DNA from: Streptomyces toyocaensis
GTDB taxonomy: Bacteria > Actinomycetota > Actinomycetes > Streptomycetales > Streptomycetaceae
Reading direction: 5' to 3'
Assembly (NCBI RefSeq): GCF_000725125.1
Contig: NZ_JFCB01000003.1
Span: forward strand, 62,001-126,000
Length of the DNA: 64,000 nt
The stretch's first letter is position 1. Every line of letters starts with the position of its first letter. A program made the translations under genes and the position numbers. Shown here one piece after another: positions 59,289 to 64,000 of the stretch. Under the pieces are notes generated by a model. It was not told the DNA's origin. It worked only from the letters and a program-made list of their open reading frames with translations, and did no database searches.

Positions 59289-60125
59289 ATGGCCCTCATC
59301 GCCGTCGCCGCCGACAAGGGATCCCCCGGCGTCACCACCGCGGCCGTCGCCCTCGCGGCGGTCTGGCCGCGGCGGGTGCTGCTCGCCGAGACCGACCCGG
59401 CGGGCGGTGACCTCGTCTACCGCAGCGCCGCCGCGCACGGCGGACCGCTCAACCCGAACACCGGGATGCTGTCCATCGCCGCGACCGCGCGCCGCGGACT
59501 CGTGCCCGACCAGCTCTGGGACCACGTCCAGCCGCTGAGCGGCGGCCTCGAAGTGCTCGTCGGGCTCGGGATCGCCGAGCAGGCCGCCGGGCTCGCCGGG
59601 CTGTGGCCGACGCTCGGGCACGCCTTCGCCTCGCTCGCCGACTCCCCGAACGCGCCCGCCGACGTCATCGCCGACTGCGGGCGGATCAGCGGGGACACCC
59701 CGGCCATGGAGCTGTTCCCGCACGCCTCCCTCGTACTGCTCGTCTCGCGCACCGAGCCGGAGGCGCTCGCCCGCGTGCGCGACCGGGCCGCCGCGCTCGC
59801 CGGCAAGCTGCACGGGGGGCCGCGCGGTGCGGCGAGCCTCGGCAACCCGGTGATCGGCGTGGTCCTGGTCGCCGACACGGGCAACGCCGCCAAGCTCGCC
59901 TCCCAGGTCAACGACATGCTCGTGCACGCGCAGACCGGCGCCCGGGTGGTCGGCACCCTCGCCGACGACCCGGCCGGCGCCGAGCAGCTGGCCGGGCGCA
60001 GGCGCGGTCGGCTCGACAAGTCGCTGCTGATCCGTTCCGCGCGCAAGGTGACCGCCGACGTCTACCAGCAGTACGGGGCCGACCGGGCCCGGCAGGCGCC
60101 CCAGGGCCACGGGGCCGGGCGATGA
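59289..60125 (+). CDS. CpaE-like MinD/ParA-type ATPase
   Basis: A 278-residue protein with a deviant Walker A near the N-terminus: ADKGSPGVTTAAVALA (Lys10, Gly14, Thr16-Thr17), and LLAETDPAGGDLVYR at the switch region. It resembles the CpaE/TadZ ATPase that positions the Tad machinery. Start ATG 59289 is 17 bases after the CpaB-like stop; its stop overlaps the TadA start (ATGA). The canonical receiver domain of CpaE is absent. Confidence 0.85.
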   Translation: MALIAVAADKGSPGVTTAAVALAAVWPRRVLLAETDPAGGDLVYRSAAAHGGPLNPNTGMLSIAATARRGLVPDQLWDHVQPLSGGLEVLVGLGIAEQAAGLAGLWPTLGHAFASLADSPNAPADVIADCGRISGDTPAMELFPHASLVLLVSRTEPEALARVRDRAAALAGKLHGGPRGAASLGNPVIGVVLVADTGNAAKLASQVNDMLVHAQTGARVVGTLADDPAGAEQLAGRRRGRLDKSLLIRSARKVTADVYQQYGADRARQAPQGHGAGR

Positions 60126-61429
60126 CCGCTGTCGACCACCAGCTGGTCAAGCGGTTCCGTCAGGACGCCGGCGACCGGATCGCCGAACAGCGCCGCCTCG
60201 ACCAGGTCAACGGCGTCACGCCGATGTCCACCGAGGACGAGCGGCAGTACGCCCGTGCCGTCATCGCCCAGATCCTGGAGGAGCACGCCCGCGCCGAGAT
60301 CAACGCGGGACGCACGCCGCTGGACGCCGAGACCGAGGAGCAGTACGCGGCCGCCGTGCACGCGGCGCTGTTCGGGGTCGGCCGGCTCCAGCCGCTGCTC
60401 GACGACCCCGAGGTCGAGAACATCGACATCAACGGCTGCGACCAGGTGTTCGTCGGCTACGCGGACGGGCGGGAGGTGCGGGGCGAGCCCGTCGCCGAGA
60501 CGGACGAGGAGCTCATCGAGCTGATCCAGGTGCTGGGCGCGTACTCAGGACTGTCGTCCCGGCCCTTCGACTCCGCCAACCCCCAGCTCGACCTGCGGCT
60601 GCCGGACGGTTCACGACTGTCGGCCGTGATGGACGTGGCGCGGCGGCCCGCGCTGTCCATCCGCCGGGCCCGCATGGGCAAGGTGTTCATCTCCGACCTC
60701 GTCGGCAACGGGACGCTGACGCCCGAACTCGGCCACTTCCTCGCCTGCGCGGTCCGGGCCCGCAAGAACGTGATGATCGCGGGCGCGACGAACGCCGGCA
60801 AGACCACGCTGCTGCGCGCCCTCGCCAACGAGATTCCGCCGCAGGAGCGGCTCATCACCGTGGAGCGGGCCCTCGAACTCGGACTCGACACCTTTCCCGA
60901 CCTCCACCCCAACGTCGTGGCGTTCGAGGAGCGGCTGCCCAACTCCGAGGGGCAGGGCGCCATTTCCATGGCGGAGCTGGTGCGCCGCTCGCTGCGCATG
61001 AACCCCTCCCGCGTCATCGTCGGCGAGGTGCTCGGCGACGAGATCGTGACCATGCTGAACGCGATGTCCCAGGGCAACGACGGCTCGCTGTCCACGATCC
61101 ACGCCAACAGCTCCAGCGAGGTGTTCAACCGCATCTCCACCTACGCCCTGCAGGCGACGGAACGGCTGCCCATCGAGGCCAGCCAGATGCTGATCGCCGG
61201 CGCGGTGAACTTCGTCGTCTTCATCCAGCGGCGCAACGAGTTCCAGAGCGGCGGACGCCTGCAGCGCATGGTCACCTCCGTCCGCGAGGTCAACGGCGTC
61301 GACGGCCGGGTGCTGTCCAGCGAGGTGTTCGCCGAGACTCCCGACGGCCGGGTCGTGCCGCACGCCCCCCTAGCCTGCCTGGAGGAACTGATGGCCTACG
61401 GCTACCGGCCCAGCGGAACGTGGGGGTGA
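60122..61429 (+). CDS. tadA: TadA/CpaF-type pilus assembly ATPase
   Basis: A 435-residue hexameric secretion ATPase. Walker A is GATNAGKTT (221-229); the Asp-box and Walker B appear in LITVERALELGLD, RMNPSRVIVGEVLGDEIVTMLNAM and STIHANSSSEVFNRISTYAL. An N-terminal 130-residue domain (ENIDINGCDQVFVGYADGREV) fits CpaF. It supplies energy for polymerising Flp pilin through TadB/TadC. The ATG overlaps the preceding stop. Confidence 0.95.
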   Translation: MTAVDHQLVKRFRQDAGDRIAEQRRLDQVNGVTPMSTEDERQYARAVIAQILEEHARAEINAGRTPLDAETEEQYAAAVHAALFGVGRLQPLLDDPEVENIDINGCDQVFVGYADGREVRGEPVAETDEELIELIQVLGAYSGLSSRPFDSANPQLDLRLPDGSRLSAVMDVARRPALSIRRARMGKVFISDLVGNGTLTPELGHFLACAVRARKNVMIAGATNAGKTTLLRALANEIPPQERLITVERALELGLDTFPDLHPNVVAFEERLPNSEGQGAISMAELVRRSLRMNPSRVIVGEVLGDEIVTMLNAMSQGNDGSLSTIHANSSSEVFNRISTYALQATERLPIEASQMLIAGAVNFVVFIQRRNEFQSGGRLQRMVTSVREVNGVDGRVLSSEVFAETPDGRVVPHAPLACLEELMAYGYRPSGTWG

Positions 61430-61433
61430 GGCG

Positions 61434-62441
61434 ATGAACCCCCAGGCCACCGGCCTCGCCGCGGTCGGCTCGCTCGGCTCCATGGGCGGGCTGTTTTCCA
61501 CCACCGTCCTGTACGCGCTCGCCTGCGGCGTCGCCGTCGGCGGCGGACTGGCCCTGCTGATCGTCGCCGTACGGGGGCTGCCCGCCAGGCCCGAGCACGA
61601 GAAGCAGAAGGCGAGCGAGCGGGCGAGCGAGCTGATCCGCTTCGCCGGGCAGCGCGGCTCCCTCGCCGCGATCGTCGGCCTCGTGGTGCTGCTGCTGACC
61701 CGCTGGGCGGTGGCCGGTGCCGCCGCCGCCGTCCTCGTCTTCTTCTGGGACCGTCTCTTCGGCGGGGCGGGGGAGGAACGGGCCGCGATGCGGCGCGTGG
61801 AGGCGCTGGCCTCCTGGACGGAGTCGCTGCGCGACACCATCGCCGGCGCGGTGGGCCTGGAGCAGGCCATCCCGGCCTCCGCGCGGGCCGCGGCGCCCGT
61901 GCTGCGCCCGCACCTCGACGCGCTCGTGGACCGGCTGCGCGCCCGCACCCCGCTGCCCGAGGCGCTCCAGCAGCTCGCCGACGAGATCGACGACGCCTCC
62001 GCCGACATCATCGTCGCCGCGCTCATCCTCAACGCCCGGCTGCGCGGCCCCGGTCTGCGGCAGGTCCTCGGCGCGCTCGCCAAGTCAGCGCGCGAGGAGG
62101 TCGACATGCGGCAGCGCGTGATGGCACAGCGCGCCTCCACCCGGCGTTCGGTGCAGATCGTCGTCGCCGTGTCGATCGCGTTCGTGCTCGGACTGTCCGT
62201 CTTCAACCGGGACTTCGTGGAGCCGTACGGCACGGCGATGGGGCAGCTCGTACTCGCCTGTGTCTGCGGCCTGTTCGCCCTCGGTTTCTGGTGGCTGCGG
62301 AAGCTGTCCACCATCGAGACGCCCGAACGCTTCCTGGTGCGCGACGAACCGGCGGTGCAGTTCGTGCGGCCGCGCACACCCGGCGCCGCGGCGGACCGGC
62401 CGCAGGCGCCGCTCCAGCAGGACGAGGGGGTACGCCGGTGA
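61434..62441 (+). CDS. tadB: TadB-like inner-membrane platform protein
   Basis: A 335-residue protein with N-terminal helices (TTVLYALACGVAVGGGLALLIVAV; LAAIVGLVVLLLTRWAVAGAAAAVLVF), a T2SF/GspF cytoplasmic domain (SLRDTIAGAVGLEQAIPASA to LRQVLGALAKSAREEVDMRQRVMAQ) and C-terminal helices. The start is four bases after the tadA stop; the stop overlaps tadC (GTGA). It forms the assembly platform with TadC. Confidence 0.9.
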   Translation: MNPQATGLAAVGSLGSMGGLFSTTVLYALACGVAVGGGLALLIVAVRGLPARPEHEKQKASERASELIRFAGQRGSLAAIVGLVVLLLTRWAVAGAAAAVLVFFWDRLFGGAGEERAAMRRVEALASWTESLRDTIAGAVGLEQAIPASARAAAPVLRPHLDALVDRLRARTPLPEALQQLADEIDDASADIIVAALILNARLRGPGLRQVLGALAKSAREEVDMRQRVMAQRASTRRSVQIVVAVSIAFVLGLSVFNRDFVEPYGTAMGQLVLACVCGLFALGFWWLRKLSTIETPERFLVRDEPAVQFVRPRTPGAAADRPQAPLQQDEGVRR

Positions 62442-63364
62442 GCGGCGAACTGACGATGCCGGTGGTCGTCGGCGCGGTCATCGGACTGGGCGTCTACGTC
62501 CTGGTCCGCGCGCTGACGCCCACCAGGCGCAGCGCGGTCTCCCAGGTCGCCCGGATCGACGCGATGCGGGCGCGCGGGACGGCGTACGAGTCGGCACGCA
62601 CACCGCGGGACACCGGCCGCCTGGGCTCCCTGAGGGCCGAAGTGGGGCTGCGGGTCGCCGAGTTCTACCTGCAGCAGGGGTGGGAGCAGCGCAGCCTGCG
62701 CGCGGACCTGGCGGTGCTGGAGCGCGGCTGGGAGAAGTTCCTGGCGACGAAGGTGCTGCTGGCCGTGACGGGCCTGTTCTTCGGTCCGTTCCTGTTCGCC
62801 ATCGTCTGGCAGCTCGGGTTCAGCGAGAGCCCGGTCGTTCCGGTGTGGCTGGCCCTGCTGTGCGCGGCGCTGTTCTTCTTCCTGCCCGACCTGGAGGTCC
62901 GCCGGGACGCCGCCGAGAAGCGGCGCGACCTGCGGCGGGTCATCGGCGCGTACCTGGACCTGGTGTCCATGAGCCTGGCCGGCGGCCGGGGCCTGCCGGA
63001 GGCGCTGATGGCGGCGGCCGAGGTGTCCGACGGCTGGGCGACACGGCGCATCCGCAACGCCCTCGCCGACGCCCGGATCACCGGCCTCAGCCAGTGGCAG
63101 GCACTGGGGCAGCTGGGGGAGGAGCTTGGCGTGGAGGAGCTGAAGGACCTCTCCGCGTCCCTGGCGCTCGTCGCGGACGACGGCGCGAAGGTGCGCGAGT
63201 CCCTCGCCTCCCGCGCCGAGACCATGCGGCACCGCGAACTCGCCGAGATCGAGGGCAGCGCGGGTGAGAAGTCCCAGTCGATGCTCGTGGCGCAGCTGCT
63301 GCTGTGCGCGGGGTTCCTCGTGTTCCTGATCTTCCCGGCGGCGATGCGGGTGTTCCAGGTGTGA
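62438..63364 (+). CDS. tadC: TadC-like inner-membrane platform protein
   Basis: A 308-residue GspF-family protein from GTG 62438. Helices at the N-terminus (MPVVVGAVIGLGVYVLV), at VLLAVTGLFFGPFLFAIVW and WLALLCAALFFFLPDLEV, then the T2SF domain with LDLVSMSLAGGRGLPEALMAAAEV and a C-terminal helix (LLLCAGFLVFLIFPAAMRV). It partners TadB. Confidence 0.9.
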   Translation: MSGELTMPVVVGAVIGLGVYVLVRALTPTRRSAVSQVARIDAMRARGTAYESARTPRDTGRLGSLRAEVGLRVAEFYLQQGWEQRSLRADLAVLERGWEKFLATKVLLAVTGLFFGPFLFAIVWQLGFSESPVVPVWLALLCAALFFFLPDLEVRRDAAEKRRDLRRVIGAYLDLVSMSLAGGRGLPEALMAAAEVSDGWATRRIRNALADARITGLSQWQALGQLGEELGVEELKDLSASLALVADDGAKVRESLASRAETMRHRELAEIEGSAGEKSQSMLVAQLLLCAGFLVFLIFPAAMRVFQV

Positions 63365-63428
63365 GAACCGTGACCCCCGAGCCGTACGTCAGAGCTTCCG
63401 TGAACCGAATTCGAGAGGACAACGCGTC

Positions 63429-63680
63429 ATGAACGGACGTACCTTCCACACCGGCGTACCCGCCGTGGACTTCCTGGTCACCTTCGTGCGCGGGCGGGTG
63501 GAGCGCGCCCGCTCCGGCGAACTGGACCGCGGTGCCTCCGCGGTGGAGTGGGTCATCATCTCGGCGGTCGTCGTGGCGATCGTCGGTGTCGTGGCCGCGA
63601 TCATCAACACCGCGCTGAGCGACGGCGCCAACAAGGTCGGCGACTGCATCAAGGGCGCGGACGCGGGCAAGACCTGCTGA
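63429..63680 (+). CDS. Flp-family prepilin (83 aa)
   Basis: An 83-residue prepilin-like protein. A basic leader of about 36 residues ends in RGASAVEWVIISAVVVAIVGVVAAI: processing after Gly/Ala would leave a pilin N-terminus with Glu at position +5 and a hydrophobic helix. A polar tail has two cysteines (GDCIKGADAGKTC). It is short and has a longer leader than classical Flp pilins. It would be the main pilus subunit. Confidence 0.85.
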   Translation: MNGRTFHTGVPAVDFLVTFVRGRVERARSGELDRGASAVEWVIISAVVVAIVGVVAAIINTALSDGANKVGDCIKGADAGKTC

Positions 63681-63709
63681 CCGCCCACACCTTCTCGACG
63701 TCCACGGGG

Positions 63710-64000
63710 ATGCCGGTGCGCGTACGTCGCTGGATGAGCCGACGGATGGAGGCCGCCTCCGTCCGCGGCGAGTCAGGCATGACCGCGATCGAGTTCGTGC
63801 TGCTCACGCCCGTGCTCTTCTTCATGATCTTCGCGACGGTGCAGTTCGCGCTGTACTTCTTCGCCGACCACGTCGCCCAGGCGGCGGCGCAGGCGGGAGC
63901 ACGCAAGGCGCGTGCGACCGCGCACGACCAGCCGGGCGGCTGGCGGGGTGAGGCGCGGGACGTGGTGGACAGCTACATCCGGCAGCTGGGCCCGCAGCTG
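63710..64000 (+). CDS. TadE-like pseudopilin, partial at right edge
   Basis: Ninety-seven codons from ATG 63710 to the window edge (ATG codons at 63734 and 63746 are alternative starts). RGESGMTAIEFVLLTPVLFFMIFATVQFALYFF is the TadE signature: prepilin site, Glu+5 and a hydrophobic helix, followed by DHVAQAAAQAGARKARA. It would be a minor pilin. The C-terminus lies outside the window. Confidence 0.88.
   Translation, partial: MPVRVRRWMSRRMEAASVRGESGMTAIEFVLLTPVLFFMIFATVQFALYFFADHVAQAAAQAGARKARATAHDQPGGWRGEARDVVDSYIRQLGPQL

Overview
The window is a stretch of very GC-rich actinobacterial chromosome. GTG starts, 4-base stop/start overlaps (GTGA or ATGA), leaderless -10/ATG arrangements, G/C third codon positions and the gene families all point to Streptomyces or a very close relative. 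I recognised no rRNA, tRNA, CRISPR array or insertion sequence. I ran no database search; identities come from motifs and remembered family sequences.

Layout. (1) 1-5816: an arsenic-type island with three ArsR-family regulators (one cut by the window edge), an ACR3 arsenite exporter, three FAD-dependent oxidoreductases and a 56-residue Cys-containing protein. (2) 5911-15988: haem and cytochrome c supply. hemL, a histidine-phosphatase gene, a deacetylase-like lipoprotein and the System II cytochrome c biogenesis set (resA-ccdA-resB-ccsB) lie in one direction, followed by a yeast-type cytosine deaminase and a CDP-alcohol phosphatidyltransferase with an altered motif. (3) 16016-18897: a TetR regulator, a membrane Ser/Thr kinase with a ricin-lectin ectodomain and an in-frame TTA codon, and a small membrane protein. 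(4) 18965-24953: menaquinone synthesis by the futalosine route (UbiD-, UbiA- and UbiX-type enzymes, an AsnC regulator, MqnE) with a rhomboid protease gene inserted; mqnA follows 14 kb later at 39406. (5) 25060-31504: an MMPL transporter with a divergent TetR gene, UdgX, a GNAT acetyltransferase, a small membrane protein and a dicarboxylate symporter. (6) 31609-37979: a TetR-linked fatty-acid module (MaoC hydratase, long FabG, thiolase, acyl-CoA ligase). (7) 37981-42255: a methyltransferase, a cold-shock protein with promoter, leader and terminator, MqnA, and a second Ser/Thr kinase.

(8) 42402-57959 is the most unusual part. A 1,491-residue three-ATPase FtsK/SpoIIIE protein of EssC/EccC type is followed by three WXG100-like small proteins, two larger proteins with hydrophobic Gly/Ala-rich C-terminal halves, an SseB/SAV_915-like protein, an EspG-like protein, several unknown proteins (some with markedly lower GC), and a tandemly duplicated lipoprotein plus secreted-protein module whose promoter block is duplicated too. 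No other type VII secretion core subunit is visible. (9) 58558-64000: a Tad/Flp pilus operon (CpaB-like, CpaE-like, TadA, TadB, TadC, Flp pilin, TadE) running off the right edge.

Themes: redox chemistry of the respiratory chain (haem, cytochrome c, menaquinone) in the left and centre, lipid and CoA metabolism in the middle, and cell-surface export and assembly on the right.
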